Assembly (NCBI GenBank): GCA_003223115.1
Contig: QHXW01000497.1
Location: forward strand, 1 to 43,025
From: Acidobacteriota bacterium
GTDB taxonomy: Bacteria; Acidobacteriota; Terriglobia; Bryobacterales; Bryobacteraceae
Reading direction: 5' to 3'
Length of the DNA: 43,025 nucleotides
Shown piece after piece: positions 15,377-23,542 of the stretch; position 1 is the stretch's first letter; each line of letters starts with the position of its first letter. Below the pieces are notes generated by a model, which saw only the letters and a list, made by a program, of their open reading frames with translations, was not told the origin of the DNA and ran no database searches. A program made the position numbers and the translations under genes.

Positions 15377-16710
15377 ATGGCGCTTCGCATGACACGTCTG
15401 ATCTGACTCTCGCCCTATGCGCCGTGTATGCAGCGGAGGCGGACCGGGCAGTAGCGCCTCTGATGCGTCACGCGTCCCCGAATGTCTATCACGTCCGGGT
15501 GTTGCAGCGGGCATCCGTGGATCCTGAGTTAGACCTCATCATTGCGCTCGGCACTCCAGAGAACTGGCCGTCGGAAAATGGCGAGGGCGGCTGGTGGGGC
15601 GATCAGACGGCGCTGGGTCTCTTCTTGCAACAGCCGTAACCGGCCGAACGTTGTGTATCAAATCACGGTCGAGAACGGAATGGGAGACGTCGACTGCTAC
15701 GCGCGTGTGGAACGGGCGACAGCAACGGACGTGGTCTTATCGTGCACTCCGGAGAAGGGCAGGCGGAGGGAATCGAAAGTTCGTATTTGATATCCGAGCG
15801 AAGGCGCTCATGAAGCGGATGGATTATGACCCGTTCGCGATGCACCGGGTGTTTGTATCGGGTGATCAGGCCGTGCTCGTCGGCTCGGACTCCCGGCGGC
15901 TTGTGGCGGTGGAATACCGTCCGGGAGGCGCGCCTGCATTCCGCCTGCTGAACGGCGCGGAAGGAGAGCAGTGGACAGGACGTGCGAACGAGCGCGGGTA
16001 CCATGGGCGCCGGGTCGGAACTGCGCAACGAGATCTACGTGGAACCCGAGCCATTCAAGCCCGTACACTTCGGGCCCGGCAACCAGTTTACGCTCGCCCA
16101 GGAAGACGAGACGGTCTCTGAGCCAAATCAAAAACGTCTGCTCGTGCTCGATCGCAGCAGTGAGCAAGTGAAGCGCTACCCGTTGCCTCAACCGACCTAC
16201 GATGAGTTTGCTACCGTGCGGCCTCGCCGCGTGAAGTACGGCATGTCAGGAGCGGAGATGAATGTCGAGATCGGGCCGAGACAAATCGCCGGCGGCACCC
16301 TTTGGTTTGGTGAGACGTTTTACGACGGCGAAGGCATGACGGGCGTGGGCGGGTTCGGATACTTCGATACGGCTGAGCGTAAATTCAGGGTCTATTCTCC
16401 ACCCGAGATCGCGGATTGGTCGGTAACGGCGATGCTGGTTGAGCCGGACTCAGTGTGGCTAGCGCTGGCACAGCACGGCGAATGGGGCAGCAGTGGAGGG
16501 GGTCTCCTGCGATTCGATCGCGGAACAGAGAAAGTGGAAAAGCTGGAGTTGCGGGACATCGCGGGCAAGATCGCCCGGATCGGCGATCGCCTCTTGATCG
16601 CAACGGATTTCGGAGCGGCGGTGTTTCTAGAGCGTAAGCTGCGGCGGTTCTTCCTGGATCAGACTACCGATGGTCGCTTGCGGGTGGCGGAAGCCATGGT
16701 GGGTCAGTGA
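15377..16710 (+). pseudogene. Secreted propeller-like protein gene, broken by about four frameshifts
   Basis: Joining frames gives one continuous product: MALRMTRLI, shift near 15403, LTLALCAVYAAEADRAV (together a good signal peptide), then ELDLIIALGTPENWPSENGE. A second shift near 15620-15640 leads to PNVVYQITVENGMGDVDCYA, a third near 15750-15790 to KFVFDIRAKALMKRMDYDPF, and a fourth near 15985-16030 to ELRNEIYVEPEPFKPVHFGP, continuing to the stop at 16710. The C-terminal half has repeating units (GGTLWFGETFYDGEG, DSVWLALAQHGEWGSSGGGL, GDRLLIATDFGAAVF) that suggest a beta-propeller. The family is not recognised. Whether the indels are biological or sequencing artefacts cannot be told. Confidence 0.65.
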
Positions 16711-16743
16711 GATCGTGTCGCCGCGGATGGTCGCTGTTCCCGG

Positions 16744-17742
16744 TTATGCCGACGTCGAGCGTCTCTTGCGCAGCTCGTCCATGGCTACCGCGAGGATGAT
16801 GACTGCCCCGATAATGGTCTTCTGCACGTAAGGAGAAATGCTCAGCAGGTCGCTGCCATTTGAAAGCAGGCCCATGATGAACGCGCCAATGAGCGTTCCA
16901 ATCACGCTGCCTTCTCCACCCCGCAGACTGCCGCCTCCGATAACCACCGCGGCAATGGCTTGCAGTTCGTAACCTTCGCCCGAGGTCGGTTGCCCGGTCA
17001 TCAACCGCGAAGCTTCAATCATGCCCGCGAGACCGGTCAGCATTCCGCCGATGGCGTAGACCGCCGTGGTATGAAACGTCACCGGAACGCCGGCGTAGAC
17101 CGCTGCCTCATAATTGCTTCCAATTGCAAAAGTGTAACGGCCCAGCCGCGTGTGCTCCAGGATCAGGTGTGTCACCAAAGCGCAGGCGACCAGGATCCAC
17201 AGCACGAAAGGCACACCCAGCATCGTTCCTTCACCCAGGAACGTGAATTGCTGCGGGATGCGGTGCACCGGAAGACCGTTGGTCATGATCAGCGTGGCTC
17301 CCCGAAAAATGCCCAGGGTCCCGAGCGTTACGATGAACGGCGCGATGCTGAGCCGTGTGATCAGGAATCCATTCACCAGGCCGCACAAAAGTCCGGTGAG
17401 AATCCCGACACCAACTCCGGCTGGAATGTTGAGGCCTTTTTCCATGGCCATAGTTCCCAGCACACCGCCCATGGCCAGAATCGCGCCCACGGAGAGATCG
17501 ATTCCGCCAATAATGATGATCAACGTCATCCCCAGCGCCATGATGTTGATCACGGCGGTTTGCCGCACTACGCTCGAGAGGTTTGTGCTGGTGAGAAAGT
17601 GCGGCGAGGCAATGGCCAGCGCCACGAACAGAACTGTCAGGCTAAGAAAAGGCAGCAGTTTTTGTAAAACCACGAGCTCGCGCCCCTTCTTCGCGCCTTG
17701 CGCCTGAGCCTCGACGGCCTTCTCTGGTGCAGGCTGGATCAT
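16744..17742 (-). CDS. rbsC: Ribose-type sugar ABC transporter permease
   Basis: The 332-residue polytopic protein (BPD_transp_2 family) has a first helix LPFLSLTVLFVALAIASPHF, the conserved NIMALGMTLIIIIGGIDLSV and GAILAMGGVLGTMAMEKG, then GFLITRLSIAPFIVTLGTLG, and near the end EGYELQAIAAVVIGGGSLRG followed by GTLIGAFIMGLLSNG. These are RbsC/XylH-type signatures. It forms the membrane pore of an importer with the ATPase encoded just upstream (4-bp ATGA overlap). No binding-protein gene is adjacent; a candidate lies about 11 kb away at 28619-29605. Confidence 0.92.
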   Translation of the reverse strand: MIQPAPEKAVEAQAQGAKKGRELVVLQKLLPFLSLTVLFVALAIASPHFLTSTNLSSVVRQTAVINIMALGMTLIIIIGGIDLSVGAILAMGGVLGTMAMEKGLNIPAGVGVGILTGLLCGLVNGFLITRLSIAPFIVTLGTLGIFRGATLIMTNGLPVHRIPQQFTFLGEGTMLGVPFVLWILVACALVTHLILEHTRLGRYTFAIGSNYEAAVYAGVPVTFHTTAVYAIGGMLTGLAGMIEASRLMTGQPTSGEGYELQAIAAVVIGGGSLRGGEGSVIGTLIGAFIMGLLSNGSDLLSISPYVQKTIIGAVIILAVAMDELRKRRSTSA

Positions 17743-19253
17743 GAACCGTTCTCCACCACCGATTGTGTCTCTAACGCGGCGTACCGCATGATCTCTTCCT
17801 GCGTCGTGCGGCCCGGCAGTTCGCCGGTGATGCGGCCTCCGCGCATCACAAGAATTCGATCGGCCACCTGCAGCAGTTCGGATAGCTCGGAGCTCACCAT
17901 CAAGATCGCGGCGCCGGACCGGGCGAGCTCGTCCATCAGATTGAATACCTCGACTTTCGCGCCTACATCGATGCCGCGTGTGGGCTCGTCAAACAGAAAT
18001 ACTCGTGCCTGCCGGAAAAGCCACTTCGCGATCACGACTTTCTGTTGATTCCCGCCGCTAAGCCGGCCCGCGCGCTGCCTGGGTGATGAGGCGCGAATGC
18101 GCAGACGAGTGATGAAGTCGACCGTAGCGATATTTTGCGCGTGCCCGTCCAGAAAACCAAAACGGCAGATGGACTGCATGTTGGCGAGCGTGACGTTGCA
18201 GGCGATGGGCAGCCGCAGTGCAAGCCCGGTGATCTGGCGATCTTCGGTGACCAGCGCGACGCCTGCTTGTACCGCTTCCTGTGGCGACCCGATCTCGACC
18301 TGGCGACCGCCGACATAGATGCTGCCGGAATCGATGGGATCGACACCGAATAACGTGCGGCATAGCTCCGTGCGGCCCGCGCCGATGAGTCCCGCCATGC
18401 CCACGATCTCCCCCGCCCTCAGAGAAAAGGAAATCTCGTGAAGCCGACCGCGCTCGTTGAGATTTTCGACCCGCAACATCTCTTCGCCAGGAGGAAGAGA
18501 CTGGCGGGTATAGATGGCCAAGACCTCGCGCCCCACCATATGCTGGATGATGCGATCCACTGTCAATTCGCGCAGCGCACCTGCATGCACGGTCCTGCCA
18601 TCGCGAAGAATGGTGACCCGGTCTCCGATCGAGCGCAGTTCCTCCAGCCGATGCGTGATGTAGATCACGCCCATGTTCCTCTCCCTGAGCGTGCGCACGA
18701 TGCGAAACACTTCAGCCGCTTCCGTTCCCGAAAGCGAAGACGTGGGCTCATCGAAGATCACCAGGCTCGAACCATGCAGGATAGCGCGGCAAATTTCGAC
18801 CAGTTGTTTCCCGGCGGGCGTGAGCTTCTCAACGCGCCATTCCGGCTGCAATGGAAACTGATGTTCAGCGATGAGCCGGCCCGCGGCTTCAATCATGCGA
18901 TGGCGCCGCACAAATCCGAATGGCAGCCGGTCTTCACGTCCCAGGAAAATGTTTTCAGCCACGCTCAGGTGGGAAGCCAGCAGCGCTTCCTGATGCACCA
19001 TGGAAATGCCGATCGCCGCGGCTTCGGCTGGACTCTTCACGTGGACTTCGTGCCCGCGCCAGAGCATTTCGCCCGAATCCCGCTCCACCATCCCCGCCAC
19101 AATCTTCATGAGCGTGGACTTGCCTGCTCCGTTTTCGCCTAGAAGCAGGTGCACCTCGCCCGCGTCGACCGACAGATTGCCATCGACGAGGGCGCTCACG
19201 CCGCCATATCTTTTCTGAATGTTCTTTAGTTCGAGCAGCACTGGAAGCGACAC
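17739..19253 (-). CDS. rbsA: Ribose-type sugar ABC transporter ATPase (two cassettes)
   Basis: The 504-residue protein contains two ABC domains, as in RbsA/XylG/MglA. Cassette 1 has Walker A GENGAGKST (39-47), the family-typical altered signature LTPAGKQLVEICRAI and Walker B LVIFDEPTSSL. Cassette 2 has the degenerate Walker A GLIGAGRTEL, a full signature LSGGNQQKVVIAKWL and Walker B VFLFDEPTRGIDVGAK. This asymmetry is normal for the family. It energises sugar import with RbsC. The gene is first in the two-gene unit. The substrate (ribose, xylose, other) is not decided by sequence. Confidence 0.93.
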   Translation of the reverse strand: MSLPVLLELKNIQKRYGGVSALVDGNLSVDAGEVHLLLGENGAGKSTLMKIVAGMVERDSGEMLWRGHEVHVKSPAEAAAIGISMVHQEALLASHLSVAENIFLGREDRLPFGFVRRHRMIEAAGRLIAEHQFPLQPEWRVEKLTPAGKQLVEICRAILHGSSLVIFDEPTSSLSGTEAAEVFRIVRTLRERNMGVIYITHRLEELRSIGDRVTILRDGRTVHAGALRELTVDRIIQHMVGREVLAIYTRQSLPPGEEMLRVENLNERGRLHEISFSLRAGEIVGMAGLIGAGRTELCRTLFGVDPIDSGSIYVGGRQVEIGSPQEAVQAGVALVTEDRQITGLALRLPIACNVTLANMQSICRFGFLDGHAQNIATVDFITRLRIRASSPRQRAGRLSGGNQQKVVIAKWLFRQARVFLFDEPTRGIDVGAKVEVFNLMDELARSGAAILMVSSELSELLQVADRILVMRGGRITGELPGRTTQEEIMRYAALETQSVVENGS

Positions 19254-19319
19254 CAGTTTATCGTACTGGTGCGCCGTCGCTGAATCGCGACCAACCAGAG
19301 AGGGAAGCTCGCTTTGAAA

Positions 19320-19344
19320 ACCACAGGCATGAATGCCTATTCCA
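19320..19344 (+). repeat. REP-like hairpin, copy 2 (compact)
   Basis: ACCACAGGCAT-GA-ATGCCTATTCCA; stem AGGCAT/ATGCCT. It shares flanking ACCAC and ATTCCA with copies at 3386 and 37218. Confidence 0.55.
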
Positions 19345-19439
19345 CTGACGCTGAACGGTATGTGAGGGTTTCAAGCCGGGCAGGCACCCACACCACGCGC
19401 CGCAGCGGAGGCAAGCACCCGCCCGAAGAGGAAGGTCCC

Positions 19440-20040
19440 AAGTGACTACGCTCCAGTCCTCCTTCGCGCCGACATGTACGGCCGAAGAACTGCAAACAGA
19501 ACCACCGGGTGTCCTCTTCTCTGCTCCCCGCCTTCTCTTTTGGAGAGGCGGATCAATGCTCGGAAGCCCACCGGCCGCGTTTTTCTGTTCGGGGCCCGCA
19601 TCTCGGAGCGACCTTTCACTTCACTCACCTCTAACGACTGCCTGTCTCCAGGCCGCCATTCTAGGTTCGCTGTTCCGGGCCTACCCCTTCGCTACCCTGC
19701 CGAAATTTGGACGGGCGCGTTCGGCCTGTCAGCTCCTTCGCTCGTTCCGGATTCTTAGGTCCGGTTCGGGCGAGATCAACGCTTAAGGCCCGTTACCCGT
19801 TTCCGTTCCGGCGGTTCGGTGGCCTGCTGGACTTCCACTTTCCTTCGTGGGATTTTTTGAACCCCAATCTGGATCCGAGCGTTCAATCCAGCCAGCCACC
19901 GAAAAGCCCGCTTTGCGAAACGCCCGATTTCCTTTCGCTCCCCGGGTCGGCCGCTGGGAGGAGGCCGACGCGGATCATCGTTCCAGATTCGCTACGCTTT
20001 CGCTCAGCTTTAACTGTTCCGTGAACCTCTTGGAACCTTG
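19440..20040. other. Gene-free region with dense nested inverted repeats; candidate structured RNA or mobile-element remnant
   Basis: No frame here has a ribosome-binding site, domain motif or plausible amino-acid composition. Instead there are many stems: 19528-19551 (CCGCCT/AGGCGG), 19640-19653 (GCCTG-TCTC-CAGGC, GAGA loop on the minus strand), 19747-19764 (CCGGA/TCCGG) and 19946-19969 (GTCGGCC/GGCCGAC). A 9-bp perfect helix TTCGGTGGC (19815-19823) with GCCACCGAA (19895-19903) encloses two further hairpins (CCAC/GTGG 19835-19850; CTGGAT/ATCCAG 19869-19891). The minus strand shows several GNRA-like loops (GAGA, and GAAA near 20000). It lies between rbsA and dnaB. Identity unknown. Confidence 0.45.
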
Positions 20041-20262
20041 GCTATCATGCCCTGAAGAGCGTGCACAGTCAAACAATTTTTGGGACGTTGGCCCGGTTTT
20101 CCACTGGATTTTTCCTCTTATTTTTCAAGCAGCTGCATCGCAAGCCTGGTGCAAGCCAGGTGGAAATGATGGTGCATGAGTGTGGAAAAAACAGTACGTG
20201 AGGAATTTGTCGTGGCGGACGCTATGTGCTGCTGATTGGGGATCTCGGAACAACGTATCTGA

Positions 20263-21630
20263 TTAATTGTTTTGCGGCTCGTCGCCCAGGTCTTCGGCGC
20301 GGTTCTCAAATTTGGTCAGGCTGTGGAGAAACACCAGATCGACTTTGCCGACGGGACCGTTGCGCTGCTTGGCCACAAGCAACTCCGCCAAACCACGCAG
20401 GTCCTCGCGATCGCGCCGGTAAACCTCTTCGCGAAAGATAAACGCCACCAGGTCGGCATCCTGCTCGATCGAACCCGATTCGCGCAAGTCGCTCAACTGC
20501 GGGCGATGGTCGCCCTGGCGCGTTTCCGGCGCGCGGTTCAATTGCGAAAGCACCAGCAGCGGAACGTTCAGTTCTTTGGCCAGCAGCTTCATGCCTCGCG
20601 AGATGGTGCTGATCTCCTGATTGCGGTTTTCGAAACGCCCGCGGCCGCTCATCAGTTGCAGGTAGTCCACCACCACCAGTCCCAGCTTGCGCTGCTGCTG
20701 CAGCCTGCGCAGCGCCGCGTGCATTTCCATCAGACTGACGCCCGCGGTATCGTCGATGAATAGGGGCGCTCCGACGAGATCAGCCGCGGCCGCCTGCAAT
20801 CTGCGGCGTTCCTCCTGATTCAGGTAACCGGCGCGGAAATGCTGGCTGTCCACGCGCGCTGTGGAACACAGCAGACGCGTCAGCAGTGACTCTTTCGACA
20901 TCTCGAGCGAGAAAACGGCCACGGTTTGATCCAGCCGCGCGGCCACGTGTTGCGCGATGTTGAGCGCGAGGGCAGTCTTTCCCATAGAGGGCCGCGCCGC
21001 CAGAATGATCAGTTCACCGCCGTGAAGACCGCCTGTCATCTCGTCGAGTTTCGCAAAACCGGTGCTCACGCCCTTGATGCGCTTGCTGGGATCAAGGAAC
21101 GCATTGAGCCCGCCCTGGTAGTCCTCGATGATCTGTGCCGGGCTGGCAAGACCCAATTTCACGCGAGCTTCGCCCAGCTTGAGCAGTGATTCCTCGGCCC
21201 CTTCGAGGATCTGCTCGGGATCCTCCTCGCCTACCAGGCACCGGTTCATCAGGTTCTGCGAAGTGAAAATGATCCTCCGCAGAATCGATTTGTCTTTGAC
21301 AATCCGAATATAGCTTTCGAGATTGAAAATCCGCGGCAGTCCGTCGTCGAGCGACACCAGGTAGCTCAAGCCGTCGCAGGATTCAAGCTCGTTGTATCTC
21401 AGCAGTTCGTTGGCAATCGTGACCCGGTCGATGCGTCCGCCCTGCTCGTGCAGGTCGCCCATGCGCTTGAAAATGCGCCGGTGCTTCTCCAGGATGAAGT
21501 CGTCCGGCTCGAGCGAACCCGCCACCTGGATAAATTGGGAGTCGTCCATCATGATGGAGCCGAGCACGAAACGCTCGGCGTCCAGGTTGCACGGCAGTCC
21601 TTTATCGAGGGCCAGTCCGGTCGACGTCAT
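20263..21630 (-). CDS. dnaB: Replicative DNA helicase DnaB
   Basis: The 455-residue protein has the N-terminal DnaB domain (DAERFVLGSIMMDDSQF, HRRIFKRMGDL), the linker-helix region, and the RecA-like motor. The motor carries GVSTGFAKLDEMTGGLHGGE, Walker A ARPSMGKT (212-219), FSLEMSKESLLTRLL, the Walker B-like LGLVVVDYLQLMSGRG and LAKELNVPLLVLSQLNRAPE with RQGDHRPQLSDLRESGSIEQ. Length is normal and no intein is present. It unwinds DNA ahead of the replication fork as a hexamer. A promoter candidate sits at 21661-21688; no strong Shine-Dalgarno is visible at the ATG. Genes usually near dnaB (rplI, alr, radA) are absent here. Confidence 0.95.
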   Translation of the reverse strand: MTSTGLALDKGLPCNLDAERFVLGSIMMDDSQFIQVAGSLEPDDFILEKHRRIFKRMGDLHEQGGRIDRVTIANELLRYNELESCDGLSYLVSLDDGLPRIFNLESYIRIVKDKSILRRIIFTSQNLMNRCLVGEEDPEQILEGAEESLLKLGEARVKLGLASPAQIIEDYQGGLNAFLDPSKRIKGVSTGFAKLDEMTGGLHGGELIILAARPSMGKTALALNIAQHVAARLDQTVAVFSLEMSKESLLTRLLCSTARVDSQHFRAGYLNQEERRRLQAAAADLVGAPLFIDDTAGVSLMEMHAALRRLQQQRKLGLVVVDYLQLMSGRGRFENRNQEISTISRGMKLLAKELNVPLLVLSQLNRAPETRQGDHRPQLSDLRESGSIEQDADLVAFIFREEVYRRDREDLRGLAELLVAKQRNGPVGKVDLVFLHSLTKFENRAEDLGDEPQNN

Positions 21631-21660
21631 GTCGGAGTCGTATTACCTTACTGCGATGGC

Positions 21661-21688
21661 ATCGTACCGCCGCGAAAAATGTTGTCAC
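21661..21688 (-). promoter_or_regulatory. Candidate dnaB promoter
   Basis: On the minus strand, GTGACA (21688-21683) and TACGAT (21666-21661) are 16 bp apart, about 30 bp upstream of the dnaB ATG. Five of six -35 and four of six -10 positions match the sigma70 consensus. Confidence 0.45.
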
Positions 21689-21856
21689 ATTCTTTTGTGA
21701 GCCTTAAGCTCTTCAAAACCGGCGCTTTCCTCCCACAAAAGGGGTTCTCTTCTAAGCCGTTTCAGATCAGCGGGCGCCGAATTCCGGTTCACGGATCCGC
21801 TACGGAATTCCACAGGGGTTGAACAAGCCTCAAAATCAAAACCGGCCTTTTATGTT

Positions 21857-21883
21857 TTATAACATACCGCGCGTCTTTGCCAT
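21857..21883 (-). CDS. Eight-codon micro-ORF with strong Shine-Dalgarno
   Basis: ATG at 21883 encodes MAKTRGML and stops at 21857. AAGGAG lies 5 nt upstream of the ATG, the best ribosome-binding site in this intergenic region. The stop overlaps an inverted repeat TATGTT-TTAT-AACATA (21851-21866). It could be a leader peptide in the dnaB upstream region, or a relic of a longer gene. Coding function is unproven. Confidence 0.2.
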   Translation of the reverse strand: MAKTRGML

Positions 21884-21996
21884 ATCTTCTCCTTCATTCA
21901 TGACTTCCGTCATCGTATTCGACTGAAAACAAATGAAAACAAAATGCCATCGACCATCGGATGAATTCTGTGAGAGCCGCACAACTTTGTTTTTTC

Positions 21997-22200
21997 TGAT
22001 ACAATTCTTCGAAGGAAAATGCGCGTCCGGATGAGCGGGGGAGGGCATGCAACCGTTCGCGAGGGAAAACGTCATCATTTATAGCAGTTTAGTTTGAGTG
22101 GTGCCGCAGCTAGCGCGAGCCTGAAAGGCTCTCGTGCATTCTGGCTTTATGCGGAACCAGCCGGTGAATGCACTCCTCCGAGCGTTCACCGGCTTTTTTT
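21997..22200 (+). ncRNA. Candidate small RNA or micro-peptide transcript
   Basis: An extended -10 element TGATACAAT (21997-22005) precedes a potential transcript of about 190 nt ending in the strong terminator at 22159-22200. It holds a hairpin GAGCC-TGAAA-GGCTC (22117-22131) and, near its 5' end, a 21-codon frame (22019-22084, MRVRMSGGGHATVREGKRHH followed by L) preceded by AAGGA. The terminator loop exposes CTCCTCC, complementary to Shine-Dalgarno sequences, as in some regulatory RNAs. No -35 hexamer is evident and both flanking genes are on the other strand, so this terminator needs its own plus-strand transcript. Confidence 0.4.
22159..22200 (+). terminator. Strong intrinsic terminator
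   Basis: AGCCGGTGAA (22159-22168) pairs perfectly with TTCACCGGCT (22185-22194); three more inner pairs give a 13-bp stem with a 10-nt loop. It is followed by seven T's in total. Confidence 0.9.
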
Positions 22201-22270
22201 GGGCGTCGATTTCAGCCAACCGGCCGCACCGCGAACCTGTAGTGGGGCATTACCTCAGCCAGATTAGCTG

Positions 22271-23311
22271 TCAAAGGGAGTTCGCAGGCCGGGTCAACTC
22301 AAATAGCAACCGGCCAGGAATGAAGCCTGCGCATTTTTCCGCAATCCTGGCGCGAATTGCCATGCGCAATGCAGATGAGAAAAAGTATTGACGCTTAAGC
22401 GCGGCTCGCACACGCCGGACATACCGGCTTACCTCTGTTGAGCGGGCCGCCGCCTCGCCGGCCATTTTCCCGGTGACAAGCGCAGCGGAAATACCGGAGC
22501 CTGTGAAAGGGTCCACGAAGCCCAGGGCATCGCCGGCGCGATACACCTGTTCCTCCGGGTCAGGATTCATCCCGAACACCAGTGGGCCTGTTATCAACCA
22601 CTTCATCGTGCGCGCGAGCGGAAGCACTCGTTCGCGCAAAGCTGGGTCAGCCTCGAGTAGCGATTCAATCTCGAAGTTTTTCTGCCGCAGCATTTTCTCG
22701 CGTAACATTTTCTGGCGTAATAATGGTTCGGGTACCACGCCGCACACGTTCGTGATGCCGTTCTCGACCGCCGACACTCCTACGTAGCACCCGGAGAAAA
22801 AGAAGAGGTGGACTACGTCATCCACCGGGCCGGCGAAATGAGCCTTGAAGCCGAACAGACGCGCGCCTGCCGGAGCCGCCGATTTTCGTCCGTGCCCCAG
22901 AATTCGCCGGATGCCGGGTTTGTGGTCATCACGGCGTGGGGATTTAATCCATGGCTCCCGGACCAGCGCCGCACCTTCGGCCAGCGCGCGGCGGAGCAGC
23001 AGTTCATCGAGCGCGTACCGGCTCAGGCCCCACGCGGGCTCGCGCAGTGTCCAGGACTTGGTGCGCGCTCCAAAATGGAGTGCAACCTTCGCCAATCGCG
23101 CGGGCTTCTGCGCTTCGAAATCCCGGAGCACGCCAAGCTCACCGAGGATTTCTGGCACCTCGGGTGAGAGGAACTCGCCGCAAACTTTGTGCCGGGGAAA
23201 AGCAGAGGTTTCATACAGACGCACCGGCGCGCCCTGGTGTCTCGCGCTCAGAGCCGCCGCGCAGCCCGCCGGCCCGCCGCCAATAATTTCAACTGCGCTG
23301 GCGCTGTCCAT
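22271..23311 (-). CDS. FAD-dependent oxidoreductase, geranylgeranyl reductase-like
   Basis: The 346-residue flavoprotein has the dinucleotide-binding motif IIGGGPAGCAAALSA (residues 9-23), the adjacent FPRHKVCGEFLSPE typical of geranylgeranyl-reductase/tryptophan-halogenase-type flavoenzymes, and YRAGDALGFVDPFTGSGI that contacts FAD phosphate. It lacks the WxWxIP halogenase motif, so a reductase or hydroxylase is more likely. The middle carries a short repeated segment MLREK-MLRQK (around residue 205). Upstream on the same strand lie an FkbM methyltransferase and a ketosynthase, hinting at a small lipid or polyketide pathway; a gap of about 230 bp means it may have its own promoter. Confidence 0.8.
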   Translation of the reverse strand: MDSASAVEIIGGGPAGCAAALSARHQGAPVRLYETSAFPRHKVCGEFLSPEVPEILGELGVLRDFEAQKPARLAKVALHFGARTKSWTLREPAWGLSRYALDELLLRRALAEGAALVREPWIKSPRRDDHKPGIRRILGHGRKSAAPAGARLFGFKAHFAGPVDDVVHLFFFSGCYVGVSAVENGITNVCGVVPEPLLRQKMLREKMLRQKNFEIESLLEADPALRERVLPLARTMKWLITGPLVFGMNPDPEEQVYRAGDALGFVDPFTGSGISAALVTGKMAGEAAARSTEVSRYVRRVRAALKRQYFFSSALRMAIRARIAEKCAGFIPGRLLFELTRPANSL

Positions 23312-23542
23312 AATTTAATTTAAGCTGATTGCGGCTCATCGAACCCCAAGATCCATGAGCTATCGGATCGCCGCACAAAGCCGCGAGCATCGAGCGGCGA
23401 TATCGACCTAAGTGAACCACGGCTGCGCGTCAATCACAATAGCGTCATCCAAAGGTTTCAGACGTGTTAATCGCAGGTTTGTTGTTTATTTTATAGACTC
23501 CAGCCAGGTTTTACCGGAGCTCGCAGCCGGCCCTGGCGGCGC

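Noticed and set aside
18438-19142. 234-codon frame opposite rbsA
   Set aside because: Shadow of a highly conserved ABC ATPase gene; no family motif.
19442-20024. Plus-strand frames of 105-114 codons between rbsA and dnaB
   Set aside because: No ribosome-binding site, odd composition, and the DNA shows strong inverted-repeat structure instead.
19440-20040. Assignment of this block as an IscB-associated guide RNA
   Set aside because: No IscB, TnpB or HNH-nuclease ORF is adjacent on either strand, and I cannot confirm the consensus without a covariance search.
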